64,000 bases of DNA from Macropodus opercularis (GCA_030770545.1 CM061092.1:20523501-20587500); one strand, 5' to 3'. Counted from the stretch's first letter, positions 34,475-43,400 are shown. Notes: a model not told the origin generated them from the letters alone. Numbers and translations: made by a program.

Positions 34475-35037
34475 GTGCTACTGAGCCGTTCTCTAGCTAA
34501 ATCCCCTGCAACCTGGTCACTCTCCTCTGTCACCATTGGAACCTCTCCTCATTGCCAGACTGTACCAGCCCTGATTGGTTCTGGAGCAGACGCCAGCTTC
34601 ATCTCCGCTTCCTTGGTCCGGGCACTTCAACTCCCTACCAGTCGTCTGTCAAACCCGGTCCAGGTACGCTCCCTGAATAACACATTGCTTCATTCCATAA
34701 CGTTGACCACACTTCCTGTCCAAGTCCTCCTAGACAATCACAAGGATCACACAGTCTTCCATGTTGTGGATTCCTCCGACCCCCCTGTGGTCCTAGGGAT
34801 CTCCTGGCTTCAGAACCACAACCCTCATATTGACTGGTCTTCTGGCAAGGTCCTGGGATGGGGTCCAGCCTGTTCACTTACCTGTCTGCGCTCCGCCCGA
34901 CCTCCTTCTCCTGCGCCCACCTCAAAGGCGGAGGAGACCCTGGACCTGTCCAAGGTACCCGAACCCTATCATGATCTCAGAGAGGTTTTTAATAAGAACC
35001 GTACTATCTCGCTTCCTCCACACCGTCATTACGACTG
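34475..35037 (+). pseudogene. pol: gypsy protease
   Basis: Aspartic protease region of pol that would cleave the polyprotein. The active-site loop reads IGSGADASF, where the family has D-S-G/T; the catalytic Asp is replaced by Gly (GGT, 34577-34579). Downstream VVLGISWLQNHNPHIDW is the usual end of chromovirus protease. The frame stays open beyond this, into the RT N-terminus. Confidence 0.75.
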
Positions 35038-35477
35038 CGCCATTGACCTGCTTACCTGGGTGCTGCCCCACCCAGGGGACGACTTTTTTCATTATCAGAA
35101 CCAGAACGGGTGGCCATGGAAACATACACCTGGGAGTCCCTGGACTCGGGAATCATTCGCTCATCCAAAGCAGAAAAGTGTGAGTTCCACGTCTCATCCA
35201 CTACCTTTTTGGGTTTTATTCTCCAGCCAGGGAGGGTTGCCATGGATCCGGACAAAGTGCGCGCAGTGAGGACCTGGCCCTCACCACAGACCCGGAAACA
35301 GCTCCAGCGCTTCCTGGGCTTTGCCAATTTTTATCGCCGCTTTATCAGGGGCTACAGTACCATTGCAGCCCCTCTCCACAGTCTCACCTCAGCTAAGACC
35401 AAGTTCAGCTGGGGGGGCGCCGCCGAGGAATCATTTACCAAACTCAAGATGCTATTCACCGCCGCACCCATACTTAC
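35038..35477 (+). pseudogene. pol: gypsy reverse transcriptase remnant (palm deleted)
   Basis: The RT fingers begin with CAIDLL near 35,037. After frame changes (WESLDSGIIRSS near 35,130-35,163) the sequence jumps straight to the thumb/connection segment (KAEKCEFHV, FLGFILQPG, LQRFLGFANFYRRFIRG). The palm with the catalytic Asp residues and YxDD box is absent. The frame is cut at 35,477 by the ERV. Confidence 0.78.
35473..35477. repeat. target-site duplication of ERV, left copy (CTTAC)
   Basis: CTTAC directly precedes the 5' LTR and is repeated directly after the 3' LTR at 44950-44954. A 5-bp duplication is within the retroviral range of 4-6 bp. Confidence 0.85.
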
Positions 35478-35807
35478 TGTTAGATGATATGGGCCATAAG
35501 CATTGTCCTCTCTGTGTTTGGTCCTGTCTGTGTCTCTGTGACCTGTAACCTTTTCTTGCTTTTACTTTTATAAACATGGAACGATTTCTAGTATTAGAGG
35601 AGAGTGGTTTTACCACCTATGTCAGGAGGAGGTTTTGCAGACCACATTTATTGCTTAACGGCTCCATAGGTATCTGACACCACATGGAGCTGTCCACTAT
35701 CTTGCTATGCCTGCATGCATCTTTTACGACTTGTAGTGTTTGGGAAAGGGGGTCTCAACCGCCTGCATCAACGGAGGAAGCTTCACAACCTATGTATATG
35801 TTATCTA

Positions 35808-35817
35808 CCATATATGG
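35808..35817. promoter_or_regulatory. CArG-type / TATA-like element in LTR
   Basis: CCATATATGG is a perfect CC(A/T)6GG serum-response-factor box and also contains TATATA about 50 bp before AATAAA, where a retroviral core promoter is expected. Either reading is possible; it is conserved in the 3' LTR (44720-44729). Confidence 0.4.
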
Positions 35818-35865
35818 ACTTGTCTTGTACTTTATTGCACCAATCTGATCTCAATATCTGATCTC

Positions 35866-35871
35866 AATAAA
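35866..35871 (+). terminator. polyadenylation signal in 5' LTR
   Basis: AATAAA in the context ctcaataaaagacctg. The matching signal in the 3' LTR is at 44776-44781. Confidence 0.6.
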
Positions 35872-36042
35872 AGACCTGTGTGCGAGAGAGGAGTTTGGAG
35901 TTCTCCAGCTGGCCACTAAGTTGTTGTTCAGAGAGGCTCCCCTCGTGCACGAGTAAAAGAAGCTGAGATTCTCGAGTTTGTCTTTCTTGTGCAGGTGTCT
36001 CTGCGATTGTTTAAGTGTTGGCAGGTTAGACCCAACATTTCT

Positions 36043-36062
36043 TGGTGCCGAAAGACCCGGGA
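36043..36062 (+). promoter_or_regulatory. ERV primer binding site, tRNA-Phe
   Basis: TGGTGCCGAAA, five bases after the LTR, is complementary to the 3' end of tRNA-Phe. CCCGGGA follows after two extra bases (GA, 36054-36055) that interrupt the 18-nt match. The provirus would have been primed by tRNA-Phe; the extra GA looks like a later or tolerated insertion. Confidence 0.7.
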
Positions 36063-36873
36063 GTCAAGATTCAGCGTCGAAGGGGAGGAGGACAACGGAG
36101 AACCGAAATCTGTGCACAGTCGATTCGTCTAGAGCGGTCGGAATAAAGACCCGGAGCATGAATTCTTCTGCTGGGCCGGTTGAATAGCTCCTGACATCCC
36201 CCTCTTCGCTCACTGATGACGATTCCTGAGAGGCATCTGACCAGGGCAAGACAAAAAGTAAGTACCGCTGGAAAAGCGCGGTGTGTGTGTGAAATGGCAG
36301 GTCGCATTTCCAAGAAGTAGAACAGACGTAATTGTTCTAGAAGGAGAAAATAGACGTACTTATTTTCTCAAGCGGACAGAAGTAATTGTCCGAGGGAGGA
36401 GTAGACGTAGTTAGTCCTCAGTGAATGTTCAGTCTAATGCATTAGTGATGTGTGAAGTGTGAAAGTCACCCATTGACGCAGAAAACGTGTGACTGGGGGA
36501 AACCTGACGGTGTTAACGTAACCCATCCACACGTACTACATGAGGGGTGAATTAAGGAAACTGTGTGTCATTAGGAGAATCTAAGCCAGAAGTTTCACCG
36601 CCTAGGTTGCGGGGCTCGGATTCTCACATTAAGTTTGAAAATACTATTGTAGGACTGAGCCAAAATTGAAATGCTGCTCATTTGTTCAGCTACGTCCGCA
36701 GGTGATAGACCTGTAGAAGCTTGATGTAGTCGATGGACACGTGAGAAGGTGGCAAATCGTTGACTCAGTCCAAAGTGTATTAATAAAGGCTATTGATAAA
36801 GCCTATTAATAATAAGATATTAATAGAGTCCGTTAATATAGTATAATACTAAAGCCTATTTCATACAGGAGAG
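36063..36873 (+). other. ERV leader
   Basis: About 0.8 kb of untranslated leader between primer site and gag. It should hold packaging and dimerisation signals. No specific structure was assigned. Confidence 0.6.
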
Positions 36874-36920
36874 ATGGGGAAAACAAACAGTAAGCCCCTT
36901 TTGGAGGGGACACAAAGTTT

Positions 36921-38468
36921 ATGGCGTCGTTAGATCCACAACATGTTAAGTGGATCGGCGAATGGGAAAACAAATATGAATTTAGTGGCAAATTAGTGCC
37001 TGATGATTGTCGTAGCCTTCTGTCTAAATTAGACAAAAAGATGACAAAAGAAAAAGGTAAACGTAAAGAAAAATTACAAAAACAGTGGTTGGCAGCAGCA
37101 GAGTGGAATAAGCAAGCTGTAAAAAGACAGGAAGATATACAGCGGAAACAGGCAAAGAAAGACGGCCAGGCTGTATTACAGGCAGCAGCTCTTGTGAAAC
37201 CAGATGAAGAATCGGTGCAAGGAAGGTTATTGAGAAAACAAAGGAGGAGAGAGCAGGAAGCAAAGGATGCCGGAGATAGGGTTACCACTCGGTTGCAACA
37301 ATTGCATAAACAGATCGAGGACCAGATAAAACAAACTGGAGACAAGGCGGCAGGTCCGTCCTCTCCAATAGCATATAACACGAGGGGAAAGGAAGAGAAG
37401 AGTGAGAAATTAAAATCAAAAGCAGCCAGCGTGAATGTGGCTGCACAATATCCAAATCTTAAACATATCAAAGTAACCTATGGGTTAGATGATGATGATT
37501 GCGAGGATTATGGCCCAATGCCAGATTCTCCGACCCTTGGGCCAGACCAGGTGTTTCCCATGATTGAGGTAGCTAATCCAAATTTTGGAGTAGGAAATCA
37601 AGAAAGAACCATGCATGTTTATCGACCATGGACAGAAACAGACTGTAGTGAAGCTTGCAGAGCATTAGGTGACCCCACAGTTGACCCTGAACAGTGGATT
37701 GAGAAACATAAACAATTAGTTGACTCCTTTGGGTTAAATGGGTGGGAGGTCATGCAGACATTCAGGAAATGTCTCCTGTTTCATTGGGGACGTGTGAGAG
37801 GGCAATTCACGGGAAAAGCAGCAGATGACACGTGGCTTGCAGCCACTAGTGCTGCTTTGACAGCACAGAGAGAAGCCGTCTATGTGGAAATAAGAAGAAT
37901 ATGGAGAGCACGACCAGACTATATAAAAATTGCCCAGTGTCGCCAGAAAGATGGGGAGGATGTGTATGAATACACAGAACGTTTAGATAACGTGTTCAAA
38001 GCACATTGTGGCCTTCCGGAAGAACAGGCACCTGATTCAGCTTATCAGAACCAGCTCAAACAGGCGTTATTAGCAGGATTTAGAGGCCCAATTTCTGATT
38101 TTATTAGAAAGCATAACGTAAATTACACCACAGATGATGTTAACCACACCATGAACTTTGCCAGACATGCTAGTGAAGTATTAGCTAAGAAAAAGAAGAA
38201 AAGTGTTGAAGCAGCTGTTTACGGCTTATTTGGAGCAGAAGACAACTCAGGAGCAGAAGTGTTTTTCCAAGGCCCCCCCGGTAGAGGCCGAGGGAGCCTC
38301 AGAGGGAGGGGGCGTGGTCGGTCTAGAGGAGGTCCACCTAAACATGATCGATGTTACACTTGTGACAAGCCAGGACACATAGCCCGAAACTGCCCTGAGA
38401 AGCTCAGGAAACAACAGCGAAGGCCTACAGAATATAGTAGACAAAACCCATTTAATCCTAATAATTGA
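36921..38468 (+). CDS. gag: ERV Gag polyprotein
   Basis: 515 codons, open throughout. Residues 30-140 are Lys/Gln/Glu-rich and probably coiled-coil. A capsid region follows with a major-homology-like motif (Q342 to R354, QKDGEDVYEYTERL). An Arg/Gly-rich stretch precedes one zinc knuckle C-x2-C-x4-H-x4-C at 478-491. The chosen ATG is the first in this frame. An earlier ATG at 36,874, in a different frame, begins Met-Gly and stops at 36,931-36,933; Met-Gly is the usual myristoylated start of Gag, so the true N-terminus may have been lost by a frameshift. The ORF ends in TGA followed by CTAG, with protease continuing in the same frame. Confidence 0.88.
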   Translation: MASLDPQHVKWIGEWENKYEFSGKLVPDDCRSLLSKLDKKMTKEKGKRKEKLQKQWLAAAEWNKQAVKRQEDIQRKQAKKDGQAVLQAAALVKPDEESVQGRLLRKQRRREQEAKDAGDRVTTRLQQLHKQIEDQIKQTGDKAAGPSSPIAYNTRGKEEKSEKLKSKAASVNVAAQYPNLKHIKVTYGLDDDDCEDYGPMPDSPTLGPDQVFPMIEVANPNFGVGNQERTMHVYRPWTETDCSEACRALGDPTVDPEQWIEKHKQLVDSFGLNGWEVMQTFRKCLLFHWGRVRGQFTGKAADDTWLAATSAALTAQREAVYVEIRRIWRARPDYIKIAQCRQKDGEDVYEYTERLDNVFKAHCGLPEEQAPDSAYQNQLKQALLAGFRGPISDFIRKHNVNYTTDDVNHTMNFARHASEVLAKKKKKSVEAAVYGLFGAEDNSGAEVFFQGPPGRGRGSLRGRGRGRSRGGPPKHDRCYTCDKPGHIARNCPEKLRKQQRRPTEYSRQNPFNPNN

Positions 38469-38472
38469 CTAG
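38466..38472 (+). promoter_or_regulatory. predicted stop-codon readthrough signal (UGA-CUAG)
   Basis: The gag stop is TGA followed directly by CTAG, the known leaky-termination context. Protease lies downstream in the same frame with no other stop for over 120 codons. Gamma- and epsilonretroviruses express pol by suppression of an in-frame gag stop, so this fits. Confidence 0.6.
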
Positions 38473-38846
38473 GCTCGCAGGAGAGTTCACCGGACCCAGA
38501 CAGACCTGATGATTTTTTAGACCTCACTTGTGTGATAGAAACATTAGTAGCACAGACCGGTAATAAGAACACTCCCACCAGAACTTTGACAGTAGAAGGT
38601 CGTGACGTCGTTTTCTTATGTGATTCAGGAGCAGACCGCACAGTTTTAAAAGAGCACGTTGAGGGAGTTTCCGCTTCAAACGACCGTATTTTTGTGCAAT
38701 CAGCAAACGGCAGAATAACATCAAGTGCAGTGTCTAAACCTGTGTCTGTAAAAGATCTTCAGACTAACTTAGAAATAACAGCACCCATAGTAATGTGTCC
38801 AGCGTGTCCAGTGAACCTCTTAGGGCGAGACTTAATGATAAAATGA
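38469..38846 (+). pseudogene. pro: ERV protease
   Basis: In frame with gag after the stop. The aspartic-protease active site is CDSGADRTVL (Asp codon near 38,622), and the conserved C-terminal NLLGRDL helix is near 38,815. Retroviral protease acts as a dimer, one Asp from each chain, to mature Gag and Pol. The frame ends at TGA 38844-38846 directly after GRDLMIK. The same frame then continues into the next domain, so this stop is probably a nonsense mutation. Confidence 0.8.
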
Positions 38847-38876
38847 CATATTTCCGTCGTACCCACCTCAAAAGGA

Positions 38877-39413
38877 ATGGTGGCTATAGGAAAAGATGAA
38901 ACAGTGCCTACATATCCCCTCTTAGCCAGTGGGATACCACAGTATTATTGGTCTTTAGATTTCCCAAATCCAGACCCGGGGAAAATAGGGAAAGAATTAT
39001 TAAAACTGGCTGATAACAGCCAATCAGGAGACTATGTCTCTATGTCTCCAAGCGAGATGCATGTTACCCTCTGGTACAAACATGACCCAGGGTCAGATCA
39101 CCAATATGATAAGCTGGTGAATGACTCTGGACCCCAACGTGTAACATTACAACATTATTACACTGATGGCAAAGGAATGTCAGCCTGTGACGTTCTATTG
39201 CCAGATAAAGCTTTCAAGCTGTTTAAAAACCGTGGCTCCCAGCCGCATGTCTCTGTGACCAGAGACCCCCAGCACAAATGGGAGTTTCTGGGCCCGTGGT
39301 TGAAAGAGACAATGAGACACGCACACTGGAGGCCAGAGCAAGACGGGTGGGAAATAAATCACACCCGAGACAGATGGAGAAAACCTTTAGGCTCACACCA
39401 CACACCCACTTAG
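38877..39413 (+). pseudogene. 2H phosphoesterase-like domain between protease and RT
   Basis: 178 codons from the first ATG, in the same frame as gag and protease. Two motifs, MHVTLWY (His at 39060-39062) and PHVSVTR (His at 39246-39248), are 62 residues apart and have the H-hydrophobic-[T/S]-hydrophobic form that defines 2H phosphoesterases. Members include AKAP7, and viral 2',5'-oligoadenylate phosphodiesterases that blunt RNase L signalling. The position is one where other retroviruses place an extra enzyme such as dUTPase. Whether it is catalytic, or a pol-specific fold with a chance match, cannot be settled from sequence alone. The frame ends at TAG 39411-39413, and RT resumes in another frame. 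Confidence 0.5.
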
Positions 39414-39451
39414 AGAGTTCTTATGAGTCTAAATGACAGCCATGCCCAATA

Positions 39452-39850
39452 ATGTCAACAGTAACAGACCCACTGTTGAAAACAGTTCCTGATGAATTTT
39501 GGTCTAAGGGAAAAGCAGATGTAGGTTTAATGACTACTGCTCGACCTGTAGTGATAAAACCAAAAGCGGACTATAGACCTCGTGTCCGTCAGTATCCACT
39601 TAAACCAGATGCAGAGAAAGGCATCCAGCCAGTGATAGCTGATATGATTAAAGCAGGCATCATAATTCAAGCTCCAGATGCTCCATGTAATACTCCCATT
39701 TTTCCTGTTAAGAAAGCAGAAACGGGACAATGGAGGATGGTCCAGGATTTAAGAGCAGTAAATCAAGCTGTGGAAAGCAGGGCCCCATGTGTGCCTGACC
39801 CACACACATTGTTAAACCAGTTAAGAGTTGAAATTTACATATCAGGGAAA
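39452..39850 (+). pseudogene. pol: ERV reverse transcriptase, fingers region
   Basis: Encodes the start of RT (PVVIKPKADYRPRVRQYPL, IQPVIADMIKAGII, NTPIFPVKKAETGQWRMVQD, LRAVNQAVE). It runs to about DPHTLLNQL, after which the palm strand carrying the first catalytic Asp (motif A, with the usual Asp-Leu/Phe context) is missing. The sequence passes almost directly to the segment before LPQGF. Without motif A the enzyme cannot polymerise. Confidence 0.82.
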
Positions 39851-40349
39851 GAAGTATACTTATACTCAGTTACCACAAGGTTTCTGTGACAGTCCCACTA
39901 TATTCACTGCAGAAATAAATAATTGTTTGGCTGATTTCCAAATGCCTGAACACAGCCAACTATTGGTATATGTAGATGATCTATTAATAGCATCAGACAC
40001 AGAAGAACATAACAAGCAGGTTTCTGTGGCATTATTCAAACATTTACAAAGAACAGGAAACAAGGCCTCACTTTCAAAGTTACAGTGGGCCAGACAAGCT
40101 GAAGTTTTCTTAGGCCATGAAGTATCTCCTGAAGGTCGAAGAATCACAGACACCAGAAAAAAGTCTATATTAGATGCACCGAAACCCGTCACAAAGCAAC
40201 ACATGATGAGTTTTCTAGGCTTGTGCAACTATTGTAGGTTGTGGATCCCAAATTATGCACAAATGACACAACCGTTGTTAGATCTTATCTATGGTGAACC
40301 AATGACTATGAAACAAACTTTGCAGTGGACAGATGCAGCACCGAGCTGA
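39828..40349 (+). pseudogene. pol: ERV reverse transcriptase, palm and thumb
   Basis: In a different frame from the fingers: YTQLPQGFCDSPTIF (motif B), YVDDLLIA with the catalytic Asp pair at 39975-39980, then FLGHEVSPEGRRI and FLGLCNYCRLWIPNYA of the thumb and connection. The frame ends at TGA 40347-40349. Confidence 0.85.
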
Positions 40350-40874
40350 AACAAGCACTTACCAGCTCCACGGTTATTGGGCTACCAGACTACACCAAGC
40401 CCTTCGTACAGACTGTTGATTGTAAGGGTTCATTTCTGACGTCTATGTTAGATGAAGCCTGTGGCTTACTACTCTAAGAGATTAGATCCAGTTGCATGCG
40501 CTTTGCCTAGCTGTGTCAGAGCTGTGTGTGCTGCAGCGTTAGCCATACAAGCCTCTGCTGAGGTTGTGCTTTATCACCCGCTGCAACTGTTAGTGCCTCA
40601 TGAAGTAGACGTGTTACTGACTCAGACAAAAATGACATTTCTGTCTCCTGCGAGACATTTGTCTTTACTGTCAACGTTGCTTTGGCAACCACATTTGACC
40701 ATTAAAAGATGTTCAACTCTGAACCCGGCAACCCTCCTGCCACATCCACATGAGGGGCTGCCACATCGTTGTCTAGCTGACACAGAACAGCAGTGTAAAC
40801 CACGACCTGACTTGAAAGATACTCCTTTAGAGGAAGGAGAATGTTGGTTTGTTGATGACTCCTCAAGGTACTAA
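40350..40874 (+). pseudogene. pol: ERV pol connection domain and start of RNase H
   Basis: Decayed sequence followed by KPVAYYSKRLDPVA, the usual RT connection segment, and HLSLLSTLLWQPHL. At the end, CWFVDDSS holds the first RNase H acidic position. A frame change follows at about 40,874. Confidence 0.75.
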
Positions 40875-41362
40875 TCAGTCTGGGTTCGCGGTAGTTACAC
40901 AGGACATCATTCATCACAGCAATGAAGTTACCATCTCACTATTCTGCACAAGCTGCAGAAATTGTGGCATTAACTGAAGCGTGTAGAACTGGACGTGGGA
41001 AAAGACTGACAGTGTACACAGACAGTCAGTTTGCTTTTTCTACATTACATTGCTTTGCCGCCCAGTGGGCTCGTAGAGGAATGACAACTTCTACAGGGAA
41101 GACAGTGCAACATGCAAAACTGTTGGAAGCATTATTACAAGCTGTGCTTTTGCCAAAAGCATTAGCAGTGTGTAAATGTGCGGCACATACGAAAGGGAAA
41201 GATTCAGTTTCACTAGGAAATGCGTTTGCAGACAAGATAGCGAAAGAAGCAGCAGAAGGAAAATATGGAACAATGGTCATGGTGGCACAGGATTCTCCTC
41301 AAGTGCCACTAGACATAGAAATGATCAGAGACATGCAACTAACTCTCCTAAGCAAGAAGTGA
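40875..41362 (+). pseudogene. pol: ERV RNase H
   Basis: Type I RNase H removes RNA from RNA:DNA hybrids during reverse transcription. Visible motifs are AQAAEIVALTEAC (Glu), VYTDSQFAF (Asp) and GNAFADKIAKEAA (final Asp), with AHTKGKDS before the last. All acidic positions can be found, but they are spread over two frames. Confidence 0.8.
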
Positions 41363-42033
41363 CAAACTGGCTTAAAGACGGAGCACAAATTGAAAATGAT
41401 GTTCACTACATTAACAAGAAGCCATGCCTACCTAGAAGTCTGTTCCATACAGCAGCTGTAATGAGCCATGGGCCATGTCTCAACAGGGATCCCCCCTGTT
41501 GAGACATGGCCCATGGCTCATGGCCCATGGTGACAATAATTGACCAGCACTTCTATGCTTATGGATTTAATACTTACTCAAAACATTTTTGTAGATCATG
41601 TCTCATCTGTTGCAAACATAATCCACAAGGTAATCTCAGACCAAAAAGAGGACAGTTCCCCCGAACTAAATATCCTTTCCGGTTCATACACATGGACTTT
41701 ATTGAACTAACACCAAGCCAGCAATATAAGTATTGCCTCGTTCTCATAGAGCCATTTTCAAAATGGGTTGAAATCGTTCCAAGTAAGACAGCAGATGCTC
41801 TTACAGTAGCAAAAGCCATATGCAAGCACATAATACCACAACATGGTATTCCAGAAGTAATCTATAGTGACAACGGGACACGTTTTGTGAACGAAGTAGT
41901 GTCGCGAATGGCAGAACATCTAGGAATACGTCTGAAAAATCACTGTTCATACCACCCACAAAGTGCAGGATTGGTGGAAAGAACCAATGGCACCGTGAAA
42001 GACCATGGAGCAAACAGGCAGACCATGGCCTGA
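41363..42033 (+). pseudogene. pol: ERV integrase, zinc finger and catalytic core
   Basis: The N-terminal HHCC finger is split by the inverted repeat: FHTAAVMSH lies before it, and HFCRSCLICC after. The catalytic core is intact: Asp in HMDFIEL, Asp in YSDNGTRF, Glu in GLVERTNG, the last two separated by 35 residues (DD35E). A frame break at 42,031-42,033 separates it from the C-terminal domain. Confidence 0.85.
41461..41521. repeat. perfect 28-bp inverted repeat with 5-nt loop
   Basis: Arms 41461-41488 (atgagccatgggccatgtct...) and 41494-41521 are exact reverse complements around atccc. The structure lies between the integrase HHCC histidines and the rest of integrase and brings a stop codon (TGA 41500-41502). 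It looks like a fold-back replication error, followed by a partial repeat catggcccatgg. Confidence 0.9.
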
Positions 42034-42186
42034 GTGTTTAGATTTGGTAAAAATGTATATGCGCATTACTCCTACAGATAAAGGATTAACTCCTTTTGAG
42101 ATTGTGCATGGGAGATCTTTCGTGTTACCAATGATGACTAATGTTAAAGAAAAGGCAGAAGACACACACACACATTAGCAAACTGG

Positions 42187-42447
42187 ATGTGCAAAATGCT
42201 GAAGGGGAAAGAGGTTGTTAATGCCAATAATCTGCCAGATAATGATCTGTCTCCCCAGGTGACGCTTATACAGCCAGGTGACCAGGTCCTCATCAAAGTG
42301 ATTAAACGGAAGAACTGGTCCAGCCCCCGCTGGGAAGGCCCCTACACAGTCCTGCTGACCACTCCCACAGCGTTGAAGATAGCAGAGAGAGACACGTGGA
42401 TTCACCAGACCCACTGCAAAAAGCTGACACCGCTGACATCTGAGTAG
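42187..42447 (+). pseudogene. pol: ERV integrase C-terminal domain
   Basis: Same frame as the core but after stops. LIQPGDQVLIKVIKRKNW, RWEGPYTVLLTTPTALKI and WIHQTHCKKL form the SH3-like domain of MLV-type integrases that binds DNA and BET proteins. The segment 42034-42186 still shows core-linker residues (GLTPFEIVHGR-like) in another frame. Confidence 0.8.
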
Positions 42448-42513
42448 GGTGGAAGTCGGCCGGCACCAAAGCCTTTGGCTGCAGAAAAAACCATCTGAAC
42501 CCTACTCCCAGCT

Positions 42514-42987
42514 ATGATGTCGAGGGGTAAGCTGTGTGCAGTGGTAATTGCTGGAACTGTAGCTGTGATAGCTATAGTGACTCTGTTGCTGTGGGAAGAT
42601 GGTCTCTTACCGGGGCAGGGATCTCCAGGGAAGGTCATCTTGCATCGTCCGAGCCGAGCCATCAGAGACTGGGACGCATGGGAGGCAGCACGGGACTACC
42701 TCAAGGACAATCCAGATGGTAATCTATGGCTGGCATATACCAACTATACGGCCAAGACAATTACTGAAGGGTCTTGTGTGATCTGTGCCAAGGCGCGACC
42801 ACAACTGTCTATTGTTCCTTTTCCTTATGACACACATTCCTGTTATCAAGAAGCTCGAGACAGGGAGCTGGTGTCAGAGGATTCTTGCAGTATTCGACTA
42901 ACCGCTCAAGTCACAGGAACTCCACTAAAGGACTACATCCCTAGAGTCCAGTTTAACAAAAATATTGTGAAGTACCCTGTACAATGA
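42514..42987 (+). pseudogene. env: ERV Env, signal peptide and N-terminal SU
   Basis: Begins MMSRGK, followed by a hydrophobic segment (residues 8-27) that would serve as signal peptide. Surface-unit sequence follows with Cys residues and N-glycosylation sequons such as NYT. It stops at 42,987, where the frame breaks, about a third of the way into SU. Confidence 0.75.
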
Positions 42988-43400
42988 GAGCAGTACTGGG
43001 ACTAGCAGGAAAAACATTTACTTTAATGTGTACAACATATCTAGACGCATTTGGACAGTATGTGAATCTATAGATCCCAAGTGGCCTACAGGGGAACCCA
43101 TACAGAGAACAACTAGTAAATCTGGGGAGTTCCCGGCCAGTGGGGTTTGTGCAAACTGTACGTTTGAGAGTTTTCACAGGTCAGGAAAGGGACAGCGACT
43201 GGGAGAATTTCCAACCTGCACCACCACATGGAATGTGACGGACAGAACCAAGACATGGGGGAAGCCCATTGGAACGGGTTGGACCGAGCATATCGAGAAA
43301 CGGAACAACCTCACCTACTACAACGTTGCAGGTATACCAAGGGCACCTCCATACCAGGGATTTCGACCGACTGGCATGGGAGATTGCCGACGTGTGGTGG
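42988..43400 (+). pseudogene. env: ERV Env, middle and C-terminal SU
   Basis: Continues in another frame from about 42,990 with CANCTFESF, CTTTWNVTDRT and NNLTYYN, rich in Cys and sequons. At about 43,380 the coding frame changes again to the one carrying the transmembrane subunit. At least two breaks therefore separate signal peptide from TM. Confidence 0.68.

Larger units (their letters stand above)
35478..36037 (+). repeat. ERV 5' LTR
   Basis: Starts TGTTAGATGATATGG, ends GTTAGACCCAACA (TG...CA). It carries CCATATATGG at 35808-35817, an AATAAA signal at 35866-35871, and TATAAA at 35569-35574. Against the 3' LTR it shows about ten substitutions, small indels and one rearranged stretch around the poly(A) signal, so the insertion is not very recent. 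Confidence 0.92.

Noticed and set aside
36833..37471. 212-codon minus-strand ORF opposite ERV gag
   Set aside because: Shadow of gag on the opposite strand; Lys/Glu-rich sense codons give Phe/Leu/Ser-rich antisense without a domain.
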